64,000 nucleotides of DNA, taken from the NCBI RefSeq assembly GCF_021389975.1, contig NZ_CP089981.1, forward strand, positions 2,319,501 through 2,383,500, given 5' to 3'. How positions within the stretch are numbered: position 1 is the stretch's first letter; every line of letters begins with the position of its first letter. Origin of the DNA: Fulvivirga ulvae. GTDB lineage: Bacteria; Bacteroidota; Bacteroidia; Cytophagales; Cyclobacteriaceae. The translations under genes and the position numbers were made by a program. Shown in pieces: positions 54,035 through 63,351 of this stretch. Below the pieces are notes generated by a model. It worked only from the letters and a program-made list of their open reading frames with translations, ran no database searches and was not told the origin of the DNA.

Positions 54035-57000
54035 ATGGCAACAAATAAAGCTAACATTGAAGATGACTTATACTGGTATAAGGATGCCATCATTTATGAG
54101 CTCCATATCAAAGCTTTTTATGACAGCAATGGTGATGGTATTGGTGATTTGCGTGGCCTTCTTGAAAAACTGGATTACCTTGAAAGTTTAGGTGTAACGG
54201 CTATCTGGCTTCTTCCGTTTTACCCCTCCCCGCTGCGTGATGACGGTTACGACATTGCCGATTACTATAGCATCAACCCTTCCTACGGAGATATTAAAAT
54301 ATTTAAGCAATTTATAAAAGAAGCCCATAAACGAGGCTTGAAAGTCATCACTGAGCTGGTCATCAACCATACATCTGATCAGCACCCCTGGTTTCAGAGA
54401 GCCAGAAGGGCAAAGCCGGGGTCATCCTATCGTGATTACTATGTCTGGAGTGATGACCCTAACAAGTACAAGGATGCGCGAATTATCTTCACGGATTATG
54501 AGCCGTCCAACTGGTCGTGGGATCCTGTGGCGAAATCCTATTACTGGCACAGGTTTTTCTCGCATCAGCCTGATCTGAATTTTGACAATCCGCAGGTAAA
54601 AAAAGAAGTGTTCAGGATACTTGATTTCTGGTTTGGCATGGGGGTGGACGGTTTCAGGTTGGACGCTGTCCCGTATCTCTTTGAAAGGGAAGATTCCAAC
54701 TGCGAAAACCTGCCGGAAACGCATGCTTTTCTGAAAGAGCTGAGAGCCCATGTAGACAGAAAATATAAGAACAAGCTACTGTTGGCTGAGGCTAACATGT
54801 GGCCAGAGGATTCAGCTTCATACTTTGGTGATGGTGATGAGTGCCATATGAACTATCACTTTCCTATTATGCCCAGAATGTTCATGGCTGTAAAAATGGA
54901 AGACCGCTACCCGGTAATTGATATTATAGACCAGACACCGGAGATCCCGGAGTCATGCCAGTGGGCGATCTTTTTGCGTAACCATGATGAGCTTACCCTC
55001 GAAATGGTAACTGACGAGGAGCGTGACTACATGTATAAGGTTTATACTAAAGATACACAGGCGAAGATCAATGTAGGTATCCGCCACAGACTTGCACCAT
55101 TGCTGGAGAATAACCGCAGCAAAATCGAGCTGATGAATGTGCTCCTGTTTTCGCTACCCGGCACACCTGTAATCTATTATGGGGACGAGATTGGCATGGG
55201 AGATAACTTCTACCTTGGTGACAGGGATGGTGTGCGCACTCCTATGCAGTGGAGCGCTGATAAAAACGCAGGATTTTCAAGTGCCAATCCACACAAGCTG
55301 TATCTGCCGGTAATTATCGATCCGGAATACAAATACGAATCGGTAAATGTAGAGGCCCAGCAGATCAATTCATCTTCATTATTGTGGTGGATGAAGCGTG
55401 TTATTGCCATGCGAAAGAAATACAAGGCATTTGGGCGGGGTGATATTAATTTTCTGTCTCCGGCCAATGCTAAGATCATAGCCTATACACGTACTTATGA
55501 AGATGAGGACATTTTGGTGTTGGCTAACCTCTCACGTTTTCCGCAGGCGGCCGAAATTGACCTGGAAGATTATGAAAACTATGTACCTGTGGAGGTTTTT
55601 AGTCATAATAAATTTCCCGGGATCAGCGACAGGCCTTACCTGTTCACTATGGCGCCCTATGGCTATTACTGGTTTATCCTTGAAAAGGAAAAGGATTATA
55701 CCGAAGAAAAAGGAGAAGTGCATACCTTTAAGCTCACGGCCTGGGCTGATCTCTTGACAAGCAGGAACTTACAGAAACTTGAGAACAAGGTACTACCGGC
55801 ATATATGAATGAATGCCGCTGGTTCGGGGGCAAGGCTCGTGTAATTCAGAGCATGAGTGTTGTTAACCAAATTGACATTCCTGTTGAAGATATGCCCGCT
55901 ACGCTGATCACCATTGAGGTTAACTATAACGAAGGTCTGCCCGAGGTTTACCAGCTGCCACTGGCCTTTATGGCTTATCAGAATGAGGAAGAGTTTCGCG
56001 CTATTAATAAAAAAGGAATAATAGCCAATGTCGCACTGAGCGACAGAGAAGGGGTACTTTTCGATGCAGTATACAGCGAGGAGTTCAGAAACGCCCTGTT
56101 TAGCAATATAAAAGCAGGACGAAGGCTTAAATCTGATCCGGGAAACCTTGTTTTTTATACCAGTGAAAAGAATGGGAATTTGAAATCAAATGGAGAGCTG
56201 CACTCCAAAGTATTAAATGCCGAGCAAAGCAATACTTCCCTGACCTATAACAACAATTATTTTCTGAAGCTATACAGGAAGCTGGACAATACCATTAACC
56301 CTGACCTTGAAATTACACGCTACCTGACCGAAAAAACAGCCTACAATCACGTGCCCCGGTTTGTAGGGGCCATAGAATACGATAAGAAGCAGGAAGGAAG
56401 CCTTATATTGGGGATGATGCAGGAGTTAGTTCCCAATCAGGGTGATGCCTGGGAGTATACCAGGGATGTACTTAACAGGTTTTTTGAGAAAGTACTTACC
56501 CAGCCCAAAACTATTCACCCCGTGGCGGCCAAAAAAGACCTTACAGAACCTTTGGTATACAAAAAAATGTCGCCTGTTTTGCGCGACCTGATGGATGGCC
56601 CTTTTCCCGAGAGAGTTTCCCTGCTGGGGCAGCGCACTGCTGAAATGCACCTGGCATTGGCAGAACATCCGGAAGAGAGCGATTTTGAACCGGAACCGTT
56701 TTCATTACATTATCAACGCTCACTTTATTCCTCATTACAGTCGCTTACCCGGAGTACATTTCAAAATCTGCAAAAAAGTATTAGCAGACTGCCAGAGGAA
56801 ATGCAAAGTGAAGCCCGGGAGCTGCCCGAGCTGAAAGGACAGGTCTTAAGATGCTTTAAGCGGATTTTTGATCACAAAATTTCTACTATGAAAATCAGGA
56901 CCCATGGAGATTATCATCTTGGTCAGGTATTGTGGACAGGTAAGGACTTTGTGATCATTGACTTTGAAGGAGAGCCGGCCAGGGCCTATAGCGAGCGAAG

Positions 57001-57358
57001 GTTGAAAAGATCTGCATTACGAGATGTGGCAGGTATGATACGGTCGTTCCATTACGCTTCATACAGCACCATTATGCAGCCTGAGTTTGAACAACAGCGA
57101 AAAGACGGCAAGCTGGAAAAATGGGCTGAGACATGGTATCATCACGTCACCAGGTTTTATATGCATGGCTACCTGGAAAATGTGGAAGGGCAGAGCTTTG
57201 TGCCAGATAATAAGGAGGACCTAAAAATATTGCTGGAAACGTTCCTCCTTGAAAAGGCAATATATGAACTGAATTATGAATTAAACAACCGTCCTGATTG
57301 GGTGATCATACCACTGAGGGGCATAAAATCAATAGTAAGGAGGTATACCCATGGCTAA
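54035..57358 (+). CDS. treS: Trehalose synthase fused to maltokinase
   Basis: A 1107-residue bifunctional enzyme. The N-terminal part (~10-555) is the GH13 trehalose synthase that interconverts trehalose and maltose: DDGYDIADYYSINPSYG, nucleophile Asp210 (VDGFRLDAVPYLFERE), acid/base Glu252 (LAEANMWPED) and Asp318 (RNHDELT). The C-terminal part (~575-1107) is a maltokinase of the Pep2/Mak type: NECRWFGGKAR, phosphotransfer loop THGDYHLGQVLW (~950) and IDFEGEP (~975), making maltose-1-phosphate for GlgE. Such fusions are known in other bacteria. It overlaps glgB by eight bases and follows glgE closely, consistent with substrate channelling. Confidence 0.94.
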   Translation: MATNKANIEDDLYWYKDAIIYELHIKAFYDSNGDGIGDLRGLLEKLDYLESLGVTAIWLLPFYPSPLRDDGYDIADYYSINPSYGDIKIFKQFIKEAHKRGLKVITELVINHTSDQHPWFQRARRAKPGSSYRDYYVWSDDPNKYKDARIIFTDYEPSNWSWDPVAKSYYWHRFFSHQPDLNFDNPQVKKEVFRILDFWFGMGVDGFRLDAVPYLFEREDSNCENLPETHAFLKELRAHVDRKYKNKLLLAEANMWPEDSASYFGDGDECHMNYHFPIMPRMFMAVKMEDRYPVIDIIDQTPEIPESCQWAIFLRNHDELTLEMVTDEERDYMYKVYTKDTQAKINVGIRHRLAPLLENNRSKIELMNVLLFSLPGTPVIYYGDEIGMGDNFYLGDRDGVRTPMQWSADKNAGFSSANPHKLYLPVIIDPEYKYESVNVEAQQINSSSLLWWMKRVIAMRKKYKAFGRGDINFLSPANAKIIAYTRTYEDEDILVLANLSRFPQAAEIDLEDYENYVPVEVFSHNKFPGISDRPYLFTMAPYGYYWFILEKEKDYTEEKGEVHTFKLTAWADLLTSRNLQKLENKVLPAYMNECRWFGGKARVIQSMSVVNQIDIPVEDMPATLITIEVNYNEGLPEVYQLPLAFMAYQNEEEFRAINKKGIIANVALSDREGVLFDAVYSEEFRNALFSNIKAGRRLKSDPGNLVFYTSEKNGNLKSNGELHSKVLNAEQSNTSLTYNNNYFLKLYRKLDNTINPDLEITRYLTEKTAYNHVPRFVGAIEYDKKQEGSLILGMMQELVPNQGDAWEYTRDVLNRFFEKVLTQPKTIHPVAAKKDLTEPLVYKKMSPVLRDLMDGPFPERVSLLGQRTAEMHLALAEHPEESDFEPEPFSLHYQRSLYSSLQSLTRSTFQNLQKSISRLPEEMQSEARELPELKGQVLRCFKRIFDHKISTMKIRTHGDYHLGQVLWTGKDFVIIDFEGEPARAYSERRLKRSALRDVAGMIRSFHYASYSTIMQPEFEQQRKDGKLEKWAETWYHHVTRFYMHGYLENVEGQSFVPDNKEDLKILLETFLLEKAIYELNYELNNRPDWVIIPLRGIKSIVRRYTHG
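57337..57344 (+). promoter_or_regulatory. Strong Shine-Dalgarno site of glgB
   Basis: AAGGAGGT lies six bases before ATG 57351, inside the 3' end of treS-mak. It fixes the start and lets ribosomes reinitiate across the eight-base overlap. Confidence 0.7.
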
Positions 57359-59414
57359 AAAAGAAAACTCAAAAGCAACGGTAAAAGAAAAGAAGAATGT
57401 AGCACGGCCTTCCGTGAAAAGGACCAGTGCCGAAACTGCAAAAACACCTCCTGAAATAAGGCAACCGAAAGCGGATAAAGCAGTAAAAACCGAAGAAGTG
57501 CAGGTGATAGACCATGTTACGCTTTTTTCAGACTACGACATTCATCTATTTAGAGAAGGTAAGCACTACGAGCTTTACACCAAGCTGGGCTCCCATGTTA
57601 TAGAGCATAAGGGAGTAAAGGGTACTTACTTTGCACTTTGGGCTCCCAGTGCGGAAAGTGTATCGGTGATTGGTGATTTTAATCACTGGAAGCGAAACGA
57701 GTACCCCATGTATGTCAGGTATGATGGTTCCGGTATTTGGGAAACATTCATTCCCGGCATTGGTGAAGGTACGGTTTATAAATATTTTATAGAATCGGGC
57801 CACGGAGGTTATAAAGTAGAAAAAGGTGACCCGTTCGCTTTTAAATGGGAGGTGCCTCCCAATACAGCCTCCATCGTGTGGGACATTACCTCTTCCTGGA
57901 CCGACAAGGCATGGATGGATAAAAGAAAGAAAAGCGCAGGCAAACCACAGGCATTCTCAGTCTATGAGTTGCATTTAGGTTCCTGGCGCCGGGTGCCTGA
58001 AGATAATAACAGGTCGTTAAGCTACCGTGAAATGGCTACTGAACTCCCTGCTTATGTTAAAAAAATGGGATTTACCCATGTGGAGTTCATGCCTGTGATG
58101 GAGCATCCGTTCTTTGGCTCATGGGGCTATCAGATCACGGGGTATTTTGCGCCTTCCAGCCGCTTTGGCACTCCGCAGGACTTTATGCACCTTATTGATG
58201 CCCTGCACCGGGAAGGCATAGGGGTTATCCTTGACTGGGTGCCATCGCATTTCCCTTCCGATCAGCACGGTCTGCATTACTTTGACGGCACATTTTTATT
58301 TGAGCATGCCGATCCCAGGAAGGGCTATCACCCTGACTGGAAAAGCTATATATTTAATTACGGACGAAATGAAGTACGGGCCTTTTTGATCAGTAATGCC
58401 ATGTATTGGCTGGAAAAATACCATGTTGACGGCCTGCGTGTGGATGCTGTAGCTTCTATGCTCTACCTGGATTACTCCAGAAAAGAAGGCGAGTGGGAGC
58501 CAAACCAGTATGGAGGCAATGAAAACCTCGACGCAATCTCATTTTTAAAGGAATTTAACGAGGCTGTTTACGCCAGGTTTCCTGACGTGCATACCATTGC
58601 GGAGGAGTCTACTTCGTGGCCGATGGTATCAAGGCCTACCTATATCGGAGGGCTGGGTTTTGGTATGAAATGGATGATGGGCTGGATGCACGATTCCCTG
58701 GAGTATTTTAAAAAGGACCCCGTACACCGCCAGCATCATCAAAATGAGATTACCTTTAGTGCCTACTATGCGTTTACCGAGAACTTTATGCTTCCGCTTT
58801 CCCATGACGAGGTAGTGTATGGAAAAAACCCGTTGCTGTATAAAATGCCGGGCGATGAATGGCAACGATTTGCTAATCTCAGGGCGCTGTATGGCTACAT
58901 GTATGCCCATCCCGGAGCAAAGCTGCTGTTTATGGGTGGTGAATTTGGGCAGACCTCTGAGTGGAGCCATGACCAAAGTCTGGACTGGCATCTGGCCGAC
59001 TACCCGCTCCACCAGGGTGTACAACAGGAGCTTATAGCACTTAATCAGCTATATAAAACCGAGAAAGCACTATACGAGATCAGTTTTGAGCAGGCAGGTT
59101 TTGAGTGGATAGATATTCATGATGCACTTAACAGTGTCATTTCCTTTGTTCGCAAAGGCTTAAGCAATAAGGAGCAGCTCCTCATAATATGTAACTTCAC
59201 CCCTGTTCCCCGGGAAAACTATCGTGTAGGTGTGCCCGAAAAAGGTTTTTGGAAAGAGGTCTTCAACAGCGATGACCAAACCTATGGCGGAAGCCATGTG
59301 AAAAATAATAAAGCCATTGCTTCGGAGCCCTTACAGGCCCATGGAAGGGACAACTCCATCACCCTCACCTTGCCACCACTTGGTGTGGTGTATCTGAAGT
59401 TTAGTGAGAAGTAA
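57351..59414 (+). CDS. glgB: 1,4-alpha-glucan branching enzyme (GH13)
   Basis: Adds alpha-1,6 branches to the glucan made by GlgE. The 687-residue protein begins with an unusual Lys/Ala/Pro-rich tail (residues 1-50, KKENSKATVKEKKN), then a CBM48 domain (~85-180; FALWAPSAESVSVIGDFNHW) and the barrel with nucleophile Asp365 (VDGLRVDAVASMLYLDYSR), Glu418 (TIAEESTSWP) and His485-Asp486 (LSHDEVVYGK). The basic tail is not part of the standard enzyme; it may bind glucan, nucleic acid or a partner. Last gene of the rightward operon; its stop codon abuts a 44-base palindrome. Confidence 0.95.
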   Translation: MAKKENSKATVKEKKNVARPSVKRTSAETAKTPPEIRQPKADKAVKTEEVQVIDHVTLFSDYDIHLFREGKHYELYTKLGSHVIEHKGVKGTYFALWAPSAESVSVIGDFNHWKRNEYPMYVRYDGSGIWETFIPGIGEGTVYKYFIESGHGGYKVEKGDPFAFKWEVPPNTASIVWDITSSWTDKAWMDKRKKSAGKPQAFSVYELHLGSWRRVPEDNNRSLSYREMATELPAYVKKMGFTHVEFMPVMEHPFFGSWGYQITGYFAPSSRFGTPQDFMHLIDALHREGIGVILDWVPSHFPSDQHGLHYFDGTFLFEHADPRKGYHPDWKSYIFNYGRNEVRAFLISNAMYWLEKYHVDGLRVDAVASMLYLDYSRKEGEWEPNQYGGNENLDAISFLKEFNEAVYARFPDVHTIAEESTSWPMVSRPTYIGGLGFGMKWMMGWMHDSLEYFKKDPVHRQHHQNEITFSAYYAFTENFMLPLSHDEVVYGKNPLLYKMPGDEWQRFANLRALYGYMYAHPGAKLLFMGGEFGQTSEWSHDQSLDWHLADYPLHQGVQQELIALNQLYKTEKALYEISFEQAGFEWIDIHDALNSVISFVRKGLSNKEQLLIICNFTPVPRENYRVGVPEKGFWKEVFNSDDQTYGGSHVKNNKAIASEPLQAHGRDNSITLTLPPLGVVYLKFSEK

Positions 59415-59458
59415 TTTCTAACCCTCCAGGAGTTTTAAAACCCCTGGAGGGTTAGAAA
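59415..59458. repeat. 44-base near-perfect palindrome immediately after glgB
   Basis: The two 22-base halves (59415-59436 and 59437-59458) match as inverted repeats at 21 of 22 positions; the outer 16 pairs, built around ACCCTCCAGG / CCTGGAGGGT, are perfect. It begins directly after the TAA. No T-run follows on either strand, so it is not a classic terminator. It may be a dispersed REP-like element or an RNA 3'-end stabiliser. Confidence 0.6.
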
Positions 59459-59753
59459 TACCATGTAATATTCCGATCTGGAAAGCACAAAAATACATGC
59501 CATTTCCAGCCTTAATTTAAAGTACCCCCGCCCTGGCCCTCATTAATAGCGCAAATAATCTTCACTACCCACATCGTTTAAATATAAACTTTCCAATAAT
59601 TAGAAAAATAGTTTTATTTCTAATCGAATAAACTATAAATTGCGTGCGATTTGTGTTTAGAGCAAATCTTGGCTTTAGTTTTACTTTTTGCAGCCCCACG
59701 GAAAAGTAATTTCTACACTGATTTTTTTATTATTCTAACGATTAAGAACTTAT
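59459..59753. other. AT-rich gap before the RHS-like gene
   Basis: Together with the palindrome this leaves 339 bases without a gene. It is AT-rich after ~59560. A TACTTTTTG at about 59683 approaches the TAnnTTTG element but has one extra spacer base. I see no RNA gene or att-like repeat here. Confidence 0.4.
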
Positions 59754-62700
59754 ATGCATTCTTCCAGGCTCAGTAGTGTTGGAGTGTTCAGAATTTTTGG
59801 TTCTGTAATACTCCTGGGTTCACTTTTGTTGTCCGGCGTTACTATACCGGCAGCAGCACAAAACGATCACATAGCTTCACCGCAGGCGGTGTTGCCCTCT
59901 TCCGAGGCCATAGCCCTGGCCAGGCAGGTAGCCATACCCGTCGGAAGCTATACAGGATTGCCGGACATCTCCATTCCGGTTTATGCGCTCACAGGAAAAG
60001 ACATCAACCTGCCCCTGTCGTTGAGGTATCATCCTGCACTTGACAGGGAAGGCCCGGCAAGGACGTGGGTAGGCAACGACTGGGTGCTTGAAGGAGCCGG
60101 CATGATCACCCGGGTGATCAACGGCATCAGCGACTTTGAAGCCAACGGATATGTTGGCTCAAACCTCCCCGCCAACCTGTCCGCCGCCTCATCAACCTAC
60201 ATTAACCAGGCCGTGAGCGGGACGACCGATACAGGGCCTGACATTTTCTATTTCAATTTTGCCGGGTATAAAGGCAGCTTTGCTTTTACCCCACAGGGAG
60301 AACTTATTACCGATCCCTCCAACCAGTTAAAGATAGAACCCCTTACCAACGAAAACGATGAATGGATGGTCCGTGATGCACAAGGCTACCGGTATATATT
60401 CGGAGGCCCCGGTGGGCTGGAGCATATCAGCCGGGACGGAGAGAATAAACTGGCTGTAACCGGCTGGTACCTGGTTAAGATCATTTCACCCTTGAAGGAA
60501 GAAGTTGTGCTTAGCTATGGAGAGCCCATACTCGTAGAAAACGACTACTATGCAGACCAGAGCCTTCCCGGGCGGTTTGAGGCCAGCTTTGCCTATTTTA
60601 TAGCGAACCAGAAACTTGACCTGGCCCGCTATCACTTTGTACCCTTCCTGGGGAGCATCACCCTGGATAACGGTCTGTCAGGCAACAGGATAACATTTGA
60701 TGCCAGAGATATCGATAATGGCTCACCATTTGGCAATGGAAGCCTGAAAGAGCTTACCAAAATCATAATCGAAGTAAAGGACGGGGCCGAATGGAAACAA
60801 ACAGGACATGTATCGCTTGGCATGGGTGATAACCTCACCTCGGTGTACCACTACCATTCAGAGGTGATTGGTTATTACACTAACCCTGCAAACCCCTTTA
60901 ATCCGCTTCCCAGTCCCGAAACCCCCTCCATACGCGAAAACCTGATATCAGCCACCAGGATTTCCTACAACAACATAGCTGGCAACCCGCTGCTATCCGA
61001 GATAGTATATAACTCAGGCAAAAAGATAAAATACTACTACGAACCGCATGATTTTTCAAACTACACCCTAAGCAGCGAAGACCTGGAAAAACTAAAACCC
61101 GGCTACCGGCTGGAACATGTAGTGGTAGAAGGAGCCGAGCCCCTGGAAACCTACTTTCATTACGAAGACGAGCAGGGCAATCCCAGCGGCACCTTGTACA
61201 ACTTCAAAAGTTTTGAATACAACATAGACAGGTGGTACAGGAAAAGCAGCTACAGCATGTATAACGGGCCCATGACCAATAACCACGTCACCCCATTGTT
61301 CAGCACAGTGCTGGGCGGCCCCATGGTCACCTACTCCAGCGTATGGACAGAATCACCCGGCAAAGGAAAAGCCACCTACAAATTTACCGAACCCGTTTTG
61401 CCATCCACCCAGGCAGAAGGGTACTACAGCCAGTCCTTTAGCACCTTTCTGCCCGGGCTTGACTTTACCGGCGGAAAACTCACGGAAAGCAAAGTCTATA
61501 AATATGAAAACAACACCTGGCACGCCGTGCAGCGCACCAGCCACACCTACGAGGAGATAGCCCGACCACCCCTGAAAGGACTTAACCTGCTCATGATAGA
61601 TGCCGCAGGCGATAAAAATGTAGTCAACGCAGCAAGCACCATCACCGGCAACAACAGCAGCAGTACCACCGTAACCTTCGGGGATATTACCGGTATGCAG
61701 ACCTACCAGCTACCGACCAGCTGGACCCGGTTGAGCCAGAGCGTGACCACGTACTCAGAGACAGCAGGCATTTCAAAAGCCACCACCACCAGCTACGAAT
61801 ACAACAGCCAAAACCTCCCCTACAAAACCACCACACTACTGGCCAACGGCGTATCAGCATACAGCACCATATCCTACCCCTTCGAATATCCCGGAGAGCC
61901 TGTTTACGACGAAATGGTCTCACGCAACATGCTGGCTTACCCCATAGAAGCTCTTACATACAGAAAAGAAGGTACCACGGAGCTACAGACCGGCGGGACC
62001 ATCACCGACTACGGCTTTTATGCCGACAACGACCCCGCCAATGACCAACCAGGAATGACCGGTGAAAATATACTCGTAAAAGCCCTTTACCACTGGGAAA
62101 ACCAGGCCGAAGGAGCCACACCAACCTCGGAAATTCCTGTACTAAGCAGCAAAAACTATAAACTGAGCGCCACATTTGACTACGACACCCAAGGCAACCA
62201 GGTACAAACAGCCGGCAAACACAAAGTGGCCACCACGGTTTGGGACTATAAAAATGAACTCCCTGTAGCCAGCATTGCCAATGCCCATGCCTCCGATGTT
62301 TACATCAACAGTTTTGAAGAAAACGGGACAGAAGCACAGGCTAAAACCGGGCAAAAAAGCCATGAAGGAGGACAATACACCATTCCGTTTACCCCCGATC
62401 CCGGCAAAGCGTATACCCTTACCTACTGGTACTACAGCGGCGGACAGTGGTACTACAGGGAAAAACCCTTCGAAGCCACCATCAATGAAGGAGAGGCCCT
62501 GGACGAAGTGCGGGTATACCCAGTAGGGGCCCGTGTTACCACCACTGCCTATGACTGGAAAGGCAATGTTATCTCGGCAACAGATGCCAACGACCAATCC
62601 GTTTATTATGACTACAACAAAATGAACCAGGTCACCAACATCAGGAACAACGACCGGGATATTGTACAGACAACAAAGCACAACTATGCATACTTTGATT

Positions 62701-63320
62701 CACCATGCGAAGGGACAGCAATAGCCCCTGTTCAGGCAGGTTTTGGCGGAGGAGATAATATGACCGTTGGACTAGGAGTCTACTATACCCTTACCGTGAA
62801 TGCCTCAGGAGGGTGTGGCCAGCTCTACTATAACTGGTATGCCGTGGATGCGGCCGACAACCAAACCTATTTGGGTACCACTGCCCCCGAGAATGACTGG
62901 TCCAGCACGGTTCAACTGAAGGCCCTTTGCAAAGATTACTTTACCATTAAATGCGAGGTGGTAGATGCCAACGGCACCGGGATGGCTACCGTCAGAAAAT
63001 ATATCAAAGTAGACAGAGAAAACGCAGAAATGACATTCTCCCTCAGTGGAGGACCATTATACCCCTATAACTACTGTACCGTAAACTCAGACCAGATAGC
63101 AGTAACCCCCAATATTACGGGCGGATGTGGTGCCTATACCTACTCCTGGAGCTATAGCTACCATAACGAAAATACATCAGGTACCATCACCAGCTCCGAT
63201 CCTGTTTTTGTGGAGAAATTTCTTGGAGCAGGAACGCTGACCTGTACAGTGACAGATATTTCCGGGCTGACGGCTACAACCACACAGAATATTCGCCAGG
63301 ACAAAGACTGCCTGAATTAA
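59754..63320 (+). CDS. Secreted RHS/YD-repeat-type surface protein with C-terminal Ig/SprB-like repeats
   Basis: An 1188-residue exported protein. Signal peptide ~1-35 (ends PAAAQ). The N-terminal part matches the opening of Bacteroidota RHS-type proteins: 'GLPDISIPVYALTGKDINLPLSLRYHPA...WVGNDWVLEGAGMITRVINGISDF'. Long beta-rich region to ~890; a YD repeat at ~940-960 (YDWKGNVISATDANDQSVYYDYNKMNQVTNI). It then switches to two Cys-containing Ig/SprB-like repeats (~1000-1188; SGGCGQLYYNWYA, TGGCGAYTYSWSY). No RHS core domain, toxin tip or type IX sorting domain is seen at the end. GC content is visibly higher than in the rest of the window. A function in adhesion or as a toxin carrier is inference. 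Confidence 0.75.
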   Translation: MHSSRLSSVGVFRIFGSVILLGSLLLSGVTIPAAAQNDHIASPQAVLPSSEAIALARQVAIPVGSYTGLPDISIPVYALTGKDINLPLSLRYHPALDREGPARTWVGNDWVLEGAGMITRVINGISDFEANGYVGSNLPANLSAASSTYINQAVSGTTDTGPDIFYFNFAGYKGSFAFTPQGELITDPSNQLKIEPLTNENDEWMVRDAQGYRYIFGGPGGLEHISRDGENKLAVTGWYLVKIISPLKEEVVLSYGEPILVENDYYADQSLPGRFEASFAYFIANQKLDLARYHFVPFLGSITLDNGLSGNRITFDARDIDNGSPFGNGSLKELTKIIIEVKDGAEWKQTGHVSLGMGDNLTSVYHYHSEVIGYYTNPANPFNPLPSPETPSIRENLISATRISYNNIAGNPLLSEIVYNSGKKIKYYYEPHDFSNYTLSSEDLEKLKPGYRLEHVVVEGAEPLETYFHYEDEQGNPSGTLYNFKSFEYNIDRWYRKSSYSMYNGPMTNNHVTPLFSTVLGGPMVTYSSVWTESPGKGKATYKFTEPVLPSTQAEGYYSQSFSTFLPGLDFTGGKLTESKVYKYENNTWHAVQRTSHTYEEIARPPLKGLNLLMIDAAGDKNVVNAASTITGNNSSSTTVTFGDITGMQTYQLPTSWTRLSQSVTTYSETAGISKATTTSYEYNSQNLPYKTTTLLANGVSAYSTISYPFEYPGEPVYDEMVSRNMLAYPIEALTYRKEGTTELQTGGTITDYGFYADNDPANDQPGMTGENILVKALYHWENQAEGATPTSEIPVLSSKNYKLSATFDYDTQGNQVQTAGKHKVATTVWDYKNELPVASIANAHASDVYINSFEENGTEAQAKTGQKSHEGGQYTIPFTPDPGKAYTLTYWYYSGGQWYYREKPFEATINEGEALDEVRVYPVGARVTTTAYDWKGNVISATDANDQSVYYDYNKMNQVTNIRNNDRDIVQTTKHNYAYFDSPCEGTAIAPVQAGFGGGDNMTVGLGVYYTLTVNASGGCGQLYYNWYAVDAADNQTYLGTTAPENDWSSTVQLKALCKDYFTIKCEVVDANGTGMATVRKYIKVDRENAEMTFSLSGGPLYPYNYCTVNSDQIAVTPNITGGCGAYTYSWSYSYHNENTSGTITSSDPVFVEKFLGAGTLTCTVTDISGLTATTTQNIRQDKDCLN

Positions 63321-63351
63321 ACTCCTCCACCGATTAAAAAAGAAACTTCAG

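Noticed and set aside
62142..62681. 179-residue minus-strand reading frame inside the RHS-like gene
   Set aside because: Long antisense frames are expected in this GC-richer segment; the plus-strand protein is continuous and family-like.
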